A DNA stretch of 64,000 bases from Arthrobacter zhaoxinii (GTDB lineage: Bacteria > Actinomycetota > Actinomycetes > Actinomycetales > Micrococcaceae). Below are positions 35,463 to 45,644 of the stretch, piece by piece; the stretch's first letter is position 1; each line of letters starts with the position of its first letter. The notes beneath the pieces are model-generated. The model saw only the letters and a list, made by a program, of their open reading frames with translations. It was not told the origin of the DNA and did no database searches. Where the stretch lies: contig NZ_JANFLT010000006.1 of assembly GCF_024385505.1 (NCBI RefSeq), positions 124,001 to 188,000 on the forward strand. Reading direction: 5' to 3'. Both the position numbers and the translations under genes were made by a program.

Positions 35463-35591
35463 TTACGGCTTGTCGGGGCTCTTCCACTCGTACTTGCACA
35501 GCTGACAGACGTACTTGTACCACCCCTGCCTATCCGGGCTGCCGACATCCATTCCGGTTTTCTTGCTGCAATTCGGGCATACTGCCGCCAT
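35463..35591 (-). CDS. Small zinc-ribbon protein, 42 aa
   Basis: A 42-residue protein from ATG 35591, with AAGGAGAAC as a strong ribosome-binding site just before. Cysteines CPNC and CQLC are 28 residues apart, giving a single zinc ribbon with a basic tail. It sits 66 bases upstream of the neighbouring 46-residue zinc-ribbon gene on the same strand, so the two may be co-transcribed. Function is unknown. Confidence 0.6.
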   Translation of the reverse strand: MAAVCPNCSKKTGMDVGSPDRQGWYKYVCQLCKYEWKSPDKP

Positions 35592-35727
35592 TTTGTTCTC
35601 CTTGGGACGGGCGAAGACTGGTGGTGGTGGAATGTACATGCGGGCCGCACTCCTGAACAGGGAGAAAGGAATAGTTAATGATCGGAATCACCCCGCGGCG
35701 CATCCGGGTGGAGTAATAAGGCTTGGA

Positions 35728-38166
35728 TTATGCCTTCAACGTGGCCAGTGGATCGATGAGTTCGGCTCGGCCAGCTTGGATAGCAGCAATCGCTGAAAGG
35801 TAGTGCCGCCACGCAGCCGCCTGATTCTCGGTGAGTGCGTTGTTGGAGATTTCATTGGAGATGCCGTTACGGATTTCGATGAGCCACGCAGATTGGCGGC
35901 CCCAGTTCTCCGGGCCTTCCTTTACTGGTACCAAAGAGGCCAGGATTTCGGGCAAAAGGTGGGAAACCGGTTGGCCTGCTTTTGTCAGAATGATGGCGCG
36001 GTTCAGGCTCTGAATGAGAATACGCTCGGCCTCATCTGCCCATCGGGCAGGAGACAAATATGCGTGTTGGGTAACTTGGGTGGTCAATCTTTCGGAAAGA
36101 TCGGGGTGGAGCCGGATCCGGTGCAGCGGCGGGCGCTGCGTCCAGCGGACCTCGCGTACATCGCGCTCGAGACGGCCGTTGTCGAGGAAAGGTGTGTGGA
36201 GCAGGGATGCCTTTCCATTGGCCAGACGAATTCCGGCGGCGCGGTGGCCCCTTCCATACTTTTGCCGGTATTCCTCCGACACTCCCGCGGGCGTCAACGC
36301 CAGAAGTTCCGCCCCGTCGCTTGATACCGCCGGGAACCAAAAGTGCGGTAGTTCGGCCTGCGCCGGAACATCCAGGGTAATCGCCGGGAAGGACCTGCCG
36401 TAGGAATTGGTAGCCAGATTAAAGAGGCGGGGCACCGCCTGGCCGCGGTCATTATCGATAGTCAGCAGGCAGCTTTCATCAAGGGGCCACCACGCGGCAT
36501 TGCTGATCTGAAGTACAAGGAACCGGCCGCCGGCGGTCTCGATCAGAGTGGAGTTTTGGCTTCCGCTGACTAGGAGCCACTTTCCGTCGCCGCTGAAGCG
36601 TATCGGTTCATTTCCCACGATGCCCTCGACGACCGTAAGCACCCGCCGCTGTCCGTCCGGGCCGTAAGTGGCAACAGCTCCGGTGGAGCCGCCCAGGAAC
36701 TCCAAGGCGGCAATGGTACCGGTAGCTCCGTGGAGGTCCACGGAGATCACGTCTGCTCTCGAATCGAGGGGGAGGAAGACGCCGCTCTGCGAGGAGCCCA
36801 CGTACAGCGAGGATGACGGTCTCAAGAGACCGTCGGGTTTCCCCTCATTCCGAAAGGTGAACCCATTCCTGCCGTCGATGGCCCCCAGATCATATGCCGG
36901 TGGGAGCCCCCAGACTTCGTGTGTCAGGTGGCCGCTGGCTACCGCGCGTCCGGTCCGGGGGTCGAGGCAGGCGGACTGAAGCGTCAACCAGGATGGTGAA
37001 ATCGGCGCATCGCCTGAGGCCCGCCATGTGTACTCGAATCCCGATCCGCCCCGGCGGGAACGCAGGTCCATCGCTAGCGCGTTCGCCGATTCGAAGGTCG
37101 AGTCCGGCACGGACTCGCGGATGCGTTCGGTTGTCGTGTAGCGGGCCAGTGCCGGCCAGTGGAATGGACGACCTGCCAAGTTCTCCTCGGAGGCAGCCTC
37201 TAACCGGTCCCACAGCGACCGGCCGTCAGCAACCGGCAGTTCGGATACAGTCAGGCGGTCCGGGGCGTCGAACGTCCCGCTGTCGGGTGGGCCGGCGAGA
37301 AAATCAGCTGCCATCCGCTCGCTGAGATCCTCGAGCCCGGCGGCGTCGATGCCGGTGGGGACATCGAGGACTAGCGCTAGCTGGTCGGCAACATGTTCCA
37401 GAGAGTATGGTCCTTTCGCAGCGAGGGCCCGGTATTTCCAAGCATCATCTCCGGACAGGGCGTCGGGCGGGGCATCAATGCTGATGAGCAAAAGGGTCCT
37501 GCCCCCGATAAGACAGAAGAGGATATTTACCGTATCGCCGTCGCCGTCCTGCAGCACGCGGCGGTACATGTCCAGCTCCAGCCGTTCCCAGGAATGAGCC
37601 GCCCGCCGTGCCCACAGCGGCAGTGTCACGTAATGGTCCGGGTCCTGGCGGAGGCGGATGAATCTCGGGCTCTCCCAGACGGGAACGACGTCGGCCCCTG
37701 CCACGAGGTCAGCGACCGTTCGCGTCGTTGAGCCTAGGTGCACGGATTCCACCGCGAGGGGAGGGCGGGCAGATTGGAGGGGCTGAAGGAGGTGCTTAAT
37801 CACGAAACCGCTATCCGCGTCCGGCGCGCACAAGATCAAAATGGCCGACCCCAGAGGGCCTTCCACCGCACACCAAGTGATTTCCGTGTCTTGCTCCAGT
37901 TGGAAGAAACCTCGGGCCCGGTGGATCGATCCCATCAACGTAGGCGCAAGATCGGCAGCCTCTTCGAGAAGGTCTTCTGCTTTAACCGGTCCGCTGAATA
38001 CAACGCAGAAGCCGCAGGCTTCCAACAGCGAGTACAGCAACTGCCGAGGATCCGAGGGCTCCAGTCCGGGGTTTCGAACCATAGCCGTTTCCCTGGCTTC
38101 CGGCTGCGTCGGCCTAGCGTCCGCGGGCGCAGGCTGCGGACGATTCTCTTTTCGGAACAAGCCCAT
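35728..38166 (-). CDS. Large protein of unknown function with propeller-like C-half
   Basis: An 812-residue protein from ATG 38166, preceded by GGAGAACC; the longer ORF to 38973 has no supported start. The N-terminal quarter is acidic and helical with no recognisable motif (FRKENRPQPAP, then LLYSLLEACGFCVVF). From about residue 430 strands with WD/TolB-like spacing occur (PIRFSGDGKWLLVSGSQNS, RGQAVPRLFNLATNSYGRSF, FPAVSSDGAELLALTPAGV), suggesting a beta-propeller. It has no signal peptide or membrane segment. It is isolated from operons. I do not recognise a family. Confidence 0.7.
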   Translation of the reverse strand: MGLFRKENRPQPAPADARPTQPEARETAMVRNPGLEPSDPRQLLYSLLEACGFCVVFSGPVKAEDLLEEAADLAPTLMGSIHRARGFFQLEQDTEITWCAVEGPLGSAILILCAPDADSGFVIKHLLQPLQSARPPLAVESVHLGSTTRTVADLVAGADVVPVWESPRFIRLRQDPDHYVTLPLWARRAAHSWERLELDMYRRVLQDGDGDTVNILFCLIGGRTLLLISIDAPPDALSGDDAWKYRALAAKGPYSLEHVADQLALVLDVPTGIDAAGLEDLSERMAADFLAGPPDSGTFDAPDRLTVSELPVADGRSLWDRLEAASEENLAGRPFHWPALARYTTTERIRESVPDSTFESANALAMDLRSRRGGSGFEYTWRASGDAPISPSWLTLQSACLDPRTGRAVASGHLTHEVWGLPPAYDLGAIDGRNGFTFRNEGKPDGLLRPSSSLYVGSSQSGVFLPLDSRADVISVDLHGATGTIAALEFLGGSTGAVATYGPDGQRRVLTVVEGIVGNEPIRFSGDGKWLLVSGSQNSTLIETAGGRFLVLQISNAAWWPLDESCLLTIDNDRGQAVPRLFNLATNSYGRSFPAITLDVPAQAELPHFWFPAVSSDGAELLALTPAGVSEEYRQKYGRGHRAAGIRLANGKASLLHTPFLDNGRLERDVREVRWTQRPPLHRIRLHPDLSERLTTQVTQHAYLSPARWADEAERILIQSLNRAIILTKAGQPVSHLLPEILASLVPVKEGPENWGRQSAWLIEIRNGISNEISNNALTENQAAAWRHYLSAIAAIQAGRAELIDPLATLKA

Positions 38167-38400
38167 TCCGGTTCTCCTCTGGTACACGACCCCGACATCC
38201 CGGCTGCCACAGTTCGTCCGTGGCACTAGTGGAGGATTCTTACCACACGGGTCGAGGTAGGCGCTCCCCCTAGTGGATTCCGGACTACCTGTTCGCAGGT
38301 AACGGCGGGTCGGACGTAGTTTCTGTCGACGGCTTCCGCAGGCACGGCCACCGGCGCATACTCGGGTGCATCCGAACCGTTCCCCCGTAAGGAGACCGCC

Positions 38401-38835
38401 ATGCCCTCGAACATGAACCCGTACCTGAACTTCCGGGACAATGCCGCCCAAGCGATGGCGTTCTACCAGGACGTCTTCGGCGGAACGTTGGAAAGCTCCA
38501 CGTTCGCGGAAATGAATATGTCCGATGACCCGTCGGAGGCAAACAAGATCATGCATTCCACGCTGACCACGGACAGCGGTTTTGTGCTGATGGCCTCGGA
38601 TACGCCCAACAGTATGGCCGGCCCGGAAAGCGTGGCACCGGATTCCAGCAACGGGTATGCCATTGCTTTGAGCGGCGACAACAGCGACGAGCTGCGCGGC
38701 TACTGGGACAAGCTGCTCGACGGCGGCCAGATGACCCTGCCGCTGGAAAAGGCACCGTGGGGCGATGTTTTCGGCATGGTGACCGACCGGTTCGGGACCA
38801 GCTGGATGATCAGCATCGAGGGGGAGGACTCCTAG
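38401..38835 (+). CDS. VOC protein, PhnB-like
   Basis: A 144-residue VOC-fold protein of the PhnB/3-demethylubiquinone methyltransferase-like group: PYLNFRDNAAQAMAFYQDVFGG, DSGFVLMASDTPN, and a C-terminal DVFGMVTDRFGTSWMISI. Members are often annotated by homology only, with uncertain ligands. TAAGGAGA precedes ATG 38401. It lies divergent from the large unknown gene. Confidence 0.85.
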   Translation: MPSNMNPYLNFRDNAAQAMAFYQDVFGGTLESSTFAEMNMSDDPSEANKIMHSTLTTDSGFVLMASDTPNSMAGPESVAPDSSNGYAIALSGDNSDELRGYWDKLLDGGQMTLPLEKAPWGDVFGMVTDRFGTSWMISIEGEDS

Positions 38836-38896
38836 TATCCAAGATGCTTGGCACTTCAGCCGCCCTCGCGACGACGGCGGCCCGCATGACGGCGGC

Positions 38897-39430
38897 TCAG
38901 TTGCCTCCACCGGACTGCGTTGCCGCCCACTCCGCGACCCGCCGGGCGCTCTCCTCCTCGGAAAGGTCCTCAACCCGGGACATCACAGACCAGCGGACCC
39001 CGAACGGGTCACGGATACTGGCGAAGCGGTCGCCCGAGACAAAGGTTGTCAGCGGTTCACGGATAACGGCACCGGCCGCCACAGCCCGCGCCACCGTCTG
39101 GTCCACATCAGCGCAGTAGAGCCCGAGCGAGTAGCAGTCGCTGTCCCCTTCAGGGGGAAGCACCAGCCCGAACGCGGGATTGGGTTCGCCCAGCTGAAGC
39201 CGGCCCATTCCGAAGTCGAGATCGGCGTGCACCACCACCCCGTCCATCTCGGTTACGTCCACCACCCGCGCATTGAACACATCACGGTAAAACGCGATGG
39301 CGTTACGGGCATCCGGAACGGCCAGGAACGGGGTCAGGCTGGTGGCGCCGTGCGGAACCCCGCCGGTGGTGTGTTCACCGGTGAGCCCGGCAGCGGTTTT
39401 GTCTGAAGCGGTGTTGTCTGTGAAAGTCAT
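38897..39430 (-). CDS. VOC protein (glyoxalase-like)
   Basis: A 177-residue VOC protein with FLAVPDARNAIAFYRDVF, AAGAVIREPLTTFVSGDRF and FASIRDPFGVRWSVMS. It has a polar N-terminal extension of about 30 residues and an acidic end. It is convergent with the PhnB-like gene and divergent from an AraC regulator (103-base gap), so the regulator may control it. Confidence 0.85.
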   Translation of the reverse strand: MTFTDNTASDKTAAGLTGEHTTGGVPHGATSLTPFLAVPDARNAIAFYRDVFNARVVDVTEMDGVVVHADLDFGMGRLQLGEPNPAFGLVLPPEGDSDCYSLGLYCADVDQTVARAVAAGAVIREPLTTFVSGDRFASIRDPFGVRWSVMSRVEDLSEEESARRVAEWAATQSGGGN

Positions 39431-39533
39431 GCTGCAAGGCTAGGCAGCAGCACCAGGGTGGCGCTTGAAGATTCGCGACAGTAAGATCTCCGACCGCCAG
39501 CAGTACACGAATAACCGGAGAAATGAGCAGGCT

Positions 39534-40337
39534 ATGGAGGACCAGTGGCGCGGGCTGCTCTACCCCGCCCGGCTGCCTGCGTTTCACCGTCTGCTGCCTC
39601 CGGACCTGCTCCGGGACCGCCTGCGCTGGGTCTGGATTCCGGAATGGGATCTGGAACCCGGCCAGGTCTCCCGGCAGGAGGTCCTGCCTTTTCCGGCCTC
39701 GAACCTGGTGGTGCAGGAGGACGGCGTCAGTCTTTCCGGTCCCGCCACGCGGCGCTCCTTCCGCGACCTGGCGGGGCGGGGCTGGGCTGTCGGAATGCTG
39801 CTGCGTCCCGCCGCCGTACCAGTCTTCACCGACAACCCGGGCGGCCTCCGCGACACGGAAATCCCGTTCCACGCCCCGGACCTGCATGCCGCGGTGACGG
39901 CAGCAATGAGCAGCGGCGCCGGCGATGGTGAGGGCGACGGCGCCCTCCGCCGGCAGCGTGCAGCGGAGACGGCTGCCGAGTGGCTGGATGCCCGCGTCCC
40001 GGTACCAACAGCCGAAGCCGACGCAGCCAACAGGTTGGAGGACCTGATCTCCTCCGACCGGGAGCTGACCCGGGTCGACCAGGCAGCTCAACGGCTCGGC
40101 GTCTCCGTCCGAACCCTGCAGCGCCTGGCGCGCCGGTTTGTCGGCCTGCCGCCGCTGGCGATGATCCGCCGTTACCGGCTGCAGGAGGCAGCGGAACGGC
40201 TGCGCGGAAACAGCGGAATCTCCATTGCCGATGTCGCCGTCGACCTCGGCTACGCCGACCACGCCCACCTGACCAACGCATTCCGGGAGGTCCTGGGCTT
40301 CACCCCGAGCGGCTACCGGGACTCCGCAGCCCCGTAG
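39534..40337 (+). CDS. AraC-family transcriptional regulator
   Basis: A 267-residue regulator. The N-terminal half is a DUF6597-like/sensor region (LRWVWIPEWDLEPGQVSRQ, NLVVQEDGVSLSGPATRRSF). The C-terminus carries both AraC helix-turn-helices: VDQAAQRLGVSVRTLQRL and GISIADVAVDLGYADHAHLTNAF. Start ATG 39534 is preferred to TTG 39465, because the fold starts after it, though its ribosome-binding site is weak. It is divergent to the VOC gene. Confidence 0.85.
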   Translation: MEDQWRGLLYPARLPAFHRLLPPDLLRDRLRWVWIPEWDLEPGQVSRQEVLPFPASNLVVQEDGVSLSGPATRRSFRDLAGRGWAVGMLLRPAAVPVFTDNPGGLRDTEIPFHAPDLHAAVTAAMSSGAGDGEGDGALRRQRAAETAAEWLDARVPVPTAEADAANRLEDLISSDRELTRVDQAAQRLGVSVRTLQRLARRFVGLPPLAMIRRYRLQEAAERLRGNSGISIADVAVDLGYADHAHLTNAFREVLGFTPSGYRDSAAP

Positions 40338-40394
40338 GCGCCGCGGATGCTGCACGGTCTCGATCCTGTAACTTTTCGAGTTCAGCTTGTGATG

Positions 40395-40422
40395 GAAGAC
40401 ACTTCAGGGATATGTTGTCTTC
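40395..40422 (+). promoter_or_regulatory. Inverted repeat upstream of the sugar ABC operon
   Basis: GAAGACA (40395-40401) is matched by TGTCTTC (40416-40422) around 14 bases, in the 232-base leader of the ChvE-like gene. It could be a regulator site or RNA hairpin; the ROK repressor at 47097 is a candidate binder. No function is demonstrated. Confidence 0.4.
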
Positions 40423-40569
40423 GCCTACAAATCGTTGATGCCATGCGTCGACAGGGCGCTACAGCGTTGTATCCGCTCGATCCGGCCCGCAGCGGACCCG
40501 TAGCCGTTTCCGTCAACACCAGGCGGAACGGCTCCGCCCCGGCAGGATCCTTTTCGAAGGTTTTCCAGC

Positions 40570-41682
40570 ATGACCAGAATTAAGAATGTTTCGGCCGTTT
40601 TCCTGGCCGTTGGCCTGGCGGCAGGCATGTCGGCCTGTGCACCCGCGGGCTCGACCGAAGCTGAAGGCGAGGCCGGCTCCTGCAACGTCGGGATCTCCAT
40701 GCCCACGCGCAGCCTCGAACGCTGGATCAATGACGGTGAGGGGCTCAAGGAAAATCTCGAAGCCCAGGACTGCACCGTTGACCTGCAGTACGCGGATGAC
40801 AAGACAGACCAGCAGATCAGCCAGATCCAGAACCAGGTTGCCGGCGGTGCGAAGATCCTTGTGGTCGCAGCCATCGACGGCGAAACCCTCGGCCCGGCGC
40901 TCGAAGACGCCAAGGACCAGGACGTACAGGTCATCGCCTATGACCGCCTGATCAACGGCACCGAAGCCGTGGACTACTACGCCACGTTCGACAACTACAA
41001 GGTGGGCCAGCTCCAGGGCGAGTTCATCGAAGAGCAGCTCGGCCTGGCCGAGGGCAAGGGCCCGTTCAACCTCGAGCCCTTCGCCGGCAGCCCCGATGAC
41101 AACAACGCCTCGTTCTTCTTCTCCGGAGCTTGGGACGTACTGCTTCCCTACGTGGAAAGCGGCCAGCTGGTGGTTCCCTCCGGGAAGTCCCCGGCGAGCA
41201 ACGACGAGTGGACGTCCATCGGCATCCTCGGCTGGCAGTCCGCCGATGCGCAGGCCGAAATGGATAACCGCCTGCAGTCCTTCTACACCGGAGGCGAGAA
41301 GGTCGACGTCGTACTGTCCCCGAATGACAGCCTGGCGCTGGGTATCGAGGCCTCGCTGGACTCCGCCGGGTACAAGCCGGGCTCGGACTGGCCGCTCATC
41401 ACCGGTCAGGACGCCGACGTCGCGAACGTCAAGGCCATGCTGGCAGACCAGCAGTCCATGACCGTCTGGAAGGACACCCGCGAGCTGGGTGCCCAGGTGG
41501 AGACCATGATCATGGCCCTCGTTGACGGCGAGGACGTAGAGGTCAACGACACCGAGACCTACAACAACGAGGTCAAGGTGGTCCCCACCTACATCCTCGA
41601 TCCGCAGGTGGTCACCAAGGACACCGTCCAGTCCGCGCTGGTGGAGTCCGGCTTCCTCGAAGCCGGCGACGTCGGTCTCTAA
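40570..41682 (+). CDS. ChvE-like sugar ABC transporter substrate-binding lipoprotein
   Basis: A 370-residue periplasmic-binding-like protein, anchored by a lipobox (GMSAC at about residue 19). It has the type I sugar-binding fold: GISMPTRSLERWINDGEGL, DDKTDQQISQIQNQVAGGAK, VIAYDRLINGTEAVDYYATF. These match the ChvE/XylF group that binds aldoses such as arabinose, xylose, galactose or glucose. It starts at ATG 40570 without a clear Shine-Dalgarno. It is the first gene of a three-gene operon with a hairpin just behind it. Confidence 0.92.
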   Translation: MTRIKNVSAVFLAVGLAAGMSACAPAGSTEAEGEAGSCNVGISMPTRSLERWINDGEGLKENLEAQDCTVDLQYADDKTDQQISQIQNQVAGGAKILVVAAIDGETLGPALEDAKDQDVQVIAYDRLINGTEAVDYYATFDNYKVGQLQGEFIEEQLGLAEGKGPFNLEPFAGSPDDNNASFFFSGAWDVLLPYVESGQLVVPSGKSPASNDEWTSIGILGWQSADAQAEMDNRLQSFYTGGEKVDVVLSPNDSLALGIEASLDSAGYKPGSDWPLITGQDADVANVKAMLADQQSMTVWKDTRELGAQVETMIMALVDGEDVEVNDTETYNNEVKVVPTYILDPQVVTKDTVQSALVESGFLEAGDVGL

Positions 41683-41711
41683 CCCCCGGGCGTTACTTTC
41701 GACGGGCATAA

Positions 41712-41752
41712 GCAGCGGCGTGCGACGGCGGAAAACCGCCGCACGCCGCTGC
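41712..41752 (+). promoter_or_regulatory. Intercistronic hairpin in the sugar ABC operon
   Basis: GCAGCGGCGTGCG pairs with CGCACGCCGCTGC (with a further inner CGGCGG/CCGCCG arm), 30 bases after the binding-protein stop and 34 bases before the ATPase start. Such a structure commonly trims mRNA so that the binding protein is made in excess. No U-tract follows, so it is not a full terminator. Confidence 0.6.
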
Positions 41753-41785
41753 CGCCTGTATTGAAGCTACTGAAGCGAGAACGAC

Positions 41786-43333
41786 ATGACTGACGTCATC
41801 CTGTCCATGGACGGCATTGTGAAGGAGTTCAACGGCATCCGGGCCCTCGACGAGGTGTCCGTGAACGTTGAACGCGGCGAAGTCCACGCCGTCTGCGGCG
41901 AAAACGGTGCCGGTAAATCCACCCTGATGAAGGTGCTCAGCGGGGTCTACCCGCACGGCAGCTTCGCGGGAACCATCACCCTTGACGGCAAACCCGTCAG
42001 CTACAGCTCGATCAACGACAGCGAGCGCGACGGCATTGTGATCATCCACCAGGAACTGGCGCTGAGCCCGTACCTGTCCATCGCGGAGAACATCTTCCTC
42101 GGCAACGAGGTGGCCCGAGGCGGAGTGATCGACTGGAACAAGACGAATCTGTTGGCCGCCGCCCTGCTGGAGCGGGTGGGGCTGGACGAGAATCCGGCCA
42201 CCAAGATCCTCGAGCTCGGCGTAGGTAAGCAGCAGCTGGTGGAGATTGCCAAGGCACTCTCCAAAGAGGTTAAGATCCTGATCCTCGACGAGCCCACAGC
42301 CGCACTGAACGACGACGACTCCGCCCACCTGCTGGGCCTGATCGACCAGCTGCGCGGGCAGGGGATCACCTCGATCATTATTTCCCACAAGCTCAAGGAA
42401 ATCCGCTCGATTGCCGATACCGTCACGGTGATCCGCGACGGGAAGACCATTGAAGATTTTCCGGTGGAGGACACCGACGAGATTGAAACCCGGATCATCC
42501 GCGCCATGGTCGGCCGCCCGCTGGACCACCAGTTCCCGCCCCGGGAACCGGACATCGGCGAGGAGAAGTTTCGCGTGGAGGACTGGACAGTGCACCACCC
42601 GGCGGATCCGGACCGCGTGGTGGTGAAGGACGCGTCCTTCAACGTCCGTGCCGGGGAGATCATCGGGTTCGCCGGCCTGATGGGCGCCGGCCGCACGGAG
42701 CTGGCCATGAGCATCTTCGGCCGCTCCTACGGCACCGGAATTTCCGGGCGGGTCTACAAGGACGGCGTCGAAATCGGCACCCGTACGGTGGGCGAGGCAA
42801 TCCGCAACGGACTGGCCTACGTCAGCGAGGACCGCAAGCGCTACGGCCTGAACCTCATCGGCAACGTGACCGTCAACGTCTCCGCTGCCGCACTGGGCAA
42901 ACTGGCCCGGCTGGGCGTCATTGACCGGCACCGGGAATACGCCGTGGCGGACGACTACCGGCAGCGGATGAACATCCGCACCCCCAGCGTCACCTCGACC
43001 GTCGGCAACCTCTCCGGCGGAAACCAGCAGAAAGTAGTCCTCAGCAAGTGGATCTACTCCGGCCCGGAGGTGCTGATCCTCGATGAACCCACCCGCGGGA
43101 TCGACGTCGGCGCCAAGTACGAAATTTACGGAATCATCAACGAGATGGCGGCCCAGGGCAAAGCCGTAATCGTCATCTCCAGCGAACTGCCCGAACTGAT
43201 CGGGCTCTGTGACCGCATCTACACCATCGCCGAGGGACGGCTCACTGCAGAAGTGGACCGTGCCGACGCCACCCAGGAAGAACTGATGCGACACATGACC
43301 GCCGCCAGGACCCAAGGAGTACAAGTCCAGTGA
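41786..43333 (+). CDS. Sugar ABC transporter ATPase, GguA/XylG type
   Basis: A 515-residue protein with two ABC domains in tandem. The first has Walker [10 protein letters not shown] and Walker [12 protein letters not shown]. The second, from about residue 260, has a degenerate Walker A, the signature [14 protein letters not shown] and Walker [13 protein letters not shown]. This is the arrangement for carbohydrate uptake class 2 (ChvE-GguAB, XylFGH). It overlaps the permease gene by 4 bases (ATGA). Confidence 0.94.
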   Translation: MTDVILSMDGIVKEFNGIRALDEVSVNVERGEVHAVCGENGAGKSTLMKVLSGVYPHGSFAGTITLDGKPVSYSSINDSERDGIVIIHQELALSPYLSIAENIFLGNEVARGGVIDWNKTNLLAAALLERVGLDENPATKILELGVGKQQLVEIAKALSKEVKILILDEPTAALNDDDSAHLLGLIDQLRGQGITSIIISHKLKEIRSIADTVTVIRDGKTIEDFPVEDTDEIETRIIRAMVGRPLDHQFPPREPDIGEEKFRVEDWTVHHPADPDRVVVKDASFNVRAGEIIGFAGLMGAGRTELAMSIFGRSYGTGISGRVYKDGVEIGTRTVGEAIRNGLAYVSEDRKRYGLNLIGNVTVNVSAAALGKLARLGVIDRHREYAVADDYRQRMNIRTPSVTSTVGNLSGGNQQKVVLSKWIYSGPEVLILDEPTRGIDVGAKYEIYGIINEMAAQGKAVIVISSELPELIGLCDRIYTIAEGRLTAEVDRADATQEELMRHMTAARTQGVQVQ

Positions 43334-44532
43334 CCACCACAACCCCAGAACAGGCGAAGGCACCGCTGCCGCCGCAAGCCGCGGCTGCGAAGAAGCGCCG
43401 GCGGGTAGACCTGCGCCAATACGGCATCCTGGCCGCACTTGTTGTGATCATCCTGCTGTTCCAGGTGCTCACCGGCGGCCGGCTGCTCTACCCGGGCAAT
43501 ATCAGCAACCTCATCCAGCAAAACGCCTATGTGCTGATCCTGGCCATCGGCATGGTCATGGTGATCATTGCCGGACACATCGACCTCTCCGTGGGCTCCG
43601 TGGTGGCCGCGGTGGGAGCCATTGCCGCCCTGGCCATGAATGACTGGGGAATGCCCTGGTGGGCCGCCGTAGTGCTTTCGCTGGTGGCCGGTGCGCTGAT
43701 CGGAGCCTGGCAGGGCTTCTGGGTGGCGTTCGTGGGGATACCCGCCTTCATTGTCACGTTGGCCGGGATGCTCGTCTTCCGCGGCGTCGCCCTGGTCCTG
43801 CTGACCGGCGGCACAGTCAGCGGCCTGCCGCGGCCGTTCAACGCCATCGGCTCCGGCGCCCTGCCCTCCACCGGCACTCCGGACCTGCTCACCCTGGGCA
43901 TCGGCGCCCTGGCATCGATTGCCCTGGTGGTGCAGCAGCTGAAGGGCCGGGCGGACCTGCGCCGGCTCGACCTGCCGCGGGAACGGATGGGCTCGTTCGT
44001 GTTCAAGAACGCCGTAGCCGTGTTCGCCATCATGTACCTCTGCTACCTGCTGGCCTACAGCCGCGGCCTGCCGATCATCCTGATCATCCTTGCCGGGCTG
44101 GTGATGGCCTACTCGTTCCTGCTGGGCCGAACGGTGTTCGGTCGCCACATCTACGCCATGGGCGGCAACCTGAATGCTGCCATGATGTCCGGCGTGAAGA
44201 CCCGGTGGGTGAACTTCCTGGTGTTCGTGAACATGGGCTTCCTCGCCGGTCTTGCCGCCGTGGTCAGCACCGCCCGCGCCGGCGGAGCAGTGGCCTCGGC
44301 CGGTGAAGGGTTTGAGCTGGACGCCATTGCCGCAGTGTTCATCGGCGGCGCTTCGGTGCAGGGCGGTGTGGGCACCGTGGTGGGCGCCGTGATTGGCGGC
44401 CTGGTGATGGGTGTGCTGAACCAGGGCCTGTCCATCCTGTCCGTGGACGCCGCGTGGCAGCAGATCATCAAGGGCCTCGTGCTGCTGCTGGCCGTTGTCT
44501 TCGGTCTCAGCCGGAAGCGCAACGCCCGGTAG
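43330..44532 (+). CDS. Sugar ABC transporter permease, GguB/XylH type
   Basis: A 400-residue permease with about ten membrane segments. Typical segments are [33 protein letters not shown] and [19 protein letters not shown], then a C-terminal [13 protein letters not shown]. The N-terminal 35 residues are cytoplasmic and basic. It is the last gene of the operon, with a strong terminator behind. Confidence 0.94.
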   Translation: MTTTTPEQAKAPLPPQAAAAKKRRRVDLRQYGILAALVVIILLFQVLTGGRLLYPGNISNLIQQNAYVLILAIGMVMVIIAGHIDLSVGSVVAAVGAIAALAMNDWGMPWWAAVVLSLVAGALIGAWQGFWVAFVGIPAFIVTLAGMLVFRGVALVLLTGGTVSGLPRPFNAIGSGALPSTGTPDLLTLGIGALASIALVVQQLKGRADLRRLDLPRERMGSFVFKNAVAVFAIMYLCYLLAYSRGLPIILIILAGLVMAYSFLLGRTVFGRHIYAMGGNLNAAMMSGVKTRWVNFLVFVNMGFLAGLAAVVSTARAGGAVASAGEGFELDAIAAVFIGGASVQGGVGTVVGAVIGGLVMGVLNQGLSILSVDAAWQQIIKGLVLLLAVVFGLSRKRNAR

Positions 44533-44546
44533 GTTTTCTCGCAGCG

Positions 44547-44594
44547 AACGACGACGGCGGCTTACCTCCCGATGGAGGGGCCGCCGTCGTTGTT
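44547..44594. terminator. Bidirectional terminator between sugar ABC and sugar isomerase genes
   Basis: ACGACGACGGCGGC pairs with GCCGCCGTCGTTGT (one G-U) around a loop, followed by TGTTGTTGAGG. It lies between the convergent permease (stop 44532) and isomerase (stop 44604) genes. Confidence 0.8.
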
Positions 44595-44603
44595 GTTGAG
44601 GCG

Positions 44604-45605
44604 TTAGCGCGAGGAAAAGGCCGCGTCGAACGCCGCATCGGGCGGATCCAGCGCGAGCGAACGGACAAAGGCCAGGGCTTCCGGCGCCCCGACCAGCCGG
44701 TCCATCCCGGCGTCCTCCCACTCCACCGAGATGGGTCCCTTGTAGCCGATGCTGTTGAGCATCCGGAAGGCGTCCTCCCAGGGGACGTCCCCGTGGCCCG
44801 TGGAAACGAAGTCCCAGCCACGCCGCGGATCGGCCCAGGGCAGGTGCGAGCCGAGCCGGCCGTTGCGGCCGTTGCTCATCCGCTTCTTCGTGTCCTTGCA
44901 GTCCACATGGTAGATCCGGTCCTGAAAATCCCAGAGGAACGCCACCGGATCCAGGTCCTGCCAGACAAAGTGGCTCGGGTCCCAGTTCAGGCCGAAGGCG
45001 GGCCGGTTGCCGATCGCCTCCATCGCCCGGACGGTGGTCCAGTAGTCGTAGGCAATCTCGCTGGGATGGACTTCGTGGGCAAAGCGCACGCCCACCTCGT
45101 CGAAGACGTCGAGGATGGGATTCCACCGGTCGGCAAAGTCCTGGTAGCCGGCGTCGATGGCCTCCGCGGAAACCGGCGGGAACATGGCCACGTATTTCCA
45201 GATGGACGAACCGGTGAAGCCGATCACGGTGTCCACCCCCAGCGCTGCGGCAAGCCGGGCGGTGTGCTTCATTTCCTCCGCAGCCCGTTGCCGGACGCCC
45301 TCCGGATCGCCGTCGCCCCACACCTGGTCGGACACCATGTCCCGGTGGCGCTGATCGATCGGATCGTCGCAGACCGCCTGCCCCTTGAGGTGGTTGGAAA
45401 TGGCGAACACCTTCAGGTGGTACTTCTCCAGGATGTCGCGGCGGCTCTGCACGTATTCCTCGTCATCCCAGCGCCAGGGGTCCAGATGGTCGCCCCAGCA
45501 GGCGATTTCCAGCCCGTCGTACCCCCAGCCGGAGGCAAGCCGGGCCACTTCTTCGAGCGGTAGATCCGCCCACTGGCCGGTAAACAGAGTGACTGGTCGG
45601 GACAT
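44604..45605 (-). CDS. Sugar phosphate isomerase/epimerase, AP-endonuclease-2 fold
   Basis: A 333-residue TIM-barrel enzyme of the xylose-isomerase-like family: [58 protein letters not shown] and [12 protein letters not shown]. These hold the metal ligands (Glu, Asp, His). It would isomerise or epimerise a keto-sugar derivative. It follows the Gfo/Idh gene by 39 bases on the minus strand, and the two probably form one operon for sugar breakdown. Confidence 0.9.
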   Translation of the reverse strand: MSRPVTLFTGQWADLPLEEVARLASGWGYDGLEIACWGDHLDPWRWDDEEYVQSRRDILEKYHLKVFAISNHLKGQAVCDDPIDQRHRDMVSDQVWGDGDPEGVRQRAAEEMKHTARLAAALGVDTVIGFTGSSIWKYVAMFPPVSAEAIDAGYQDFADRWNPILDVFDEVGVRFAHEVHPSEIAYDYWTTVRAMEAIGNRPAFGLNWDPSHFVWQDLDPVAFLWDFQDRIYHVDCKDTKKRMSNGRNGRLGSHLPWADPRRGWDFVSTGHGDVPWEDAFRMLNSIGYKGPISVEWEDAGMDRLVGAPEALAFVRSLALDPPDAAFDAAFSSR

Positions 45606-45644
45606 ATGCAGGCTCCTTTGCCTAGGGATTCAGGGGCTGGGTCG

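Noticed and set aside
35728-38973. A 1081-residue form of the unknown minus-strand protein starting at 38973
   Set aside because: The extra N-terminal part lies opposite the VOC gene and has no supported start, while ATG 38166 has a good ribosome-binding site.
41693-45321. Long minus-strand open frames (581 and 700 codons) opposite the sugar ABC genes
   Set aside because: They are shadows of the ATPase and permease genes and, for 43219-45321, also cross the isomerase frame; the translations are low-complexity and match nothing.
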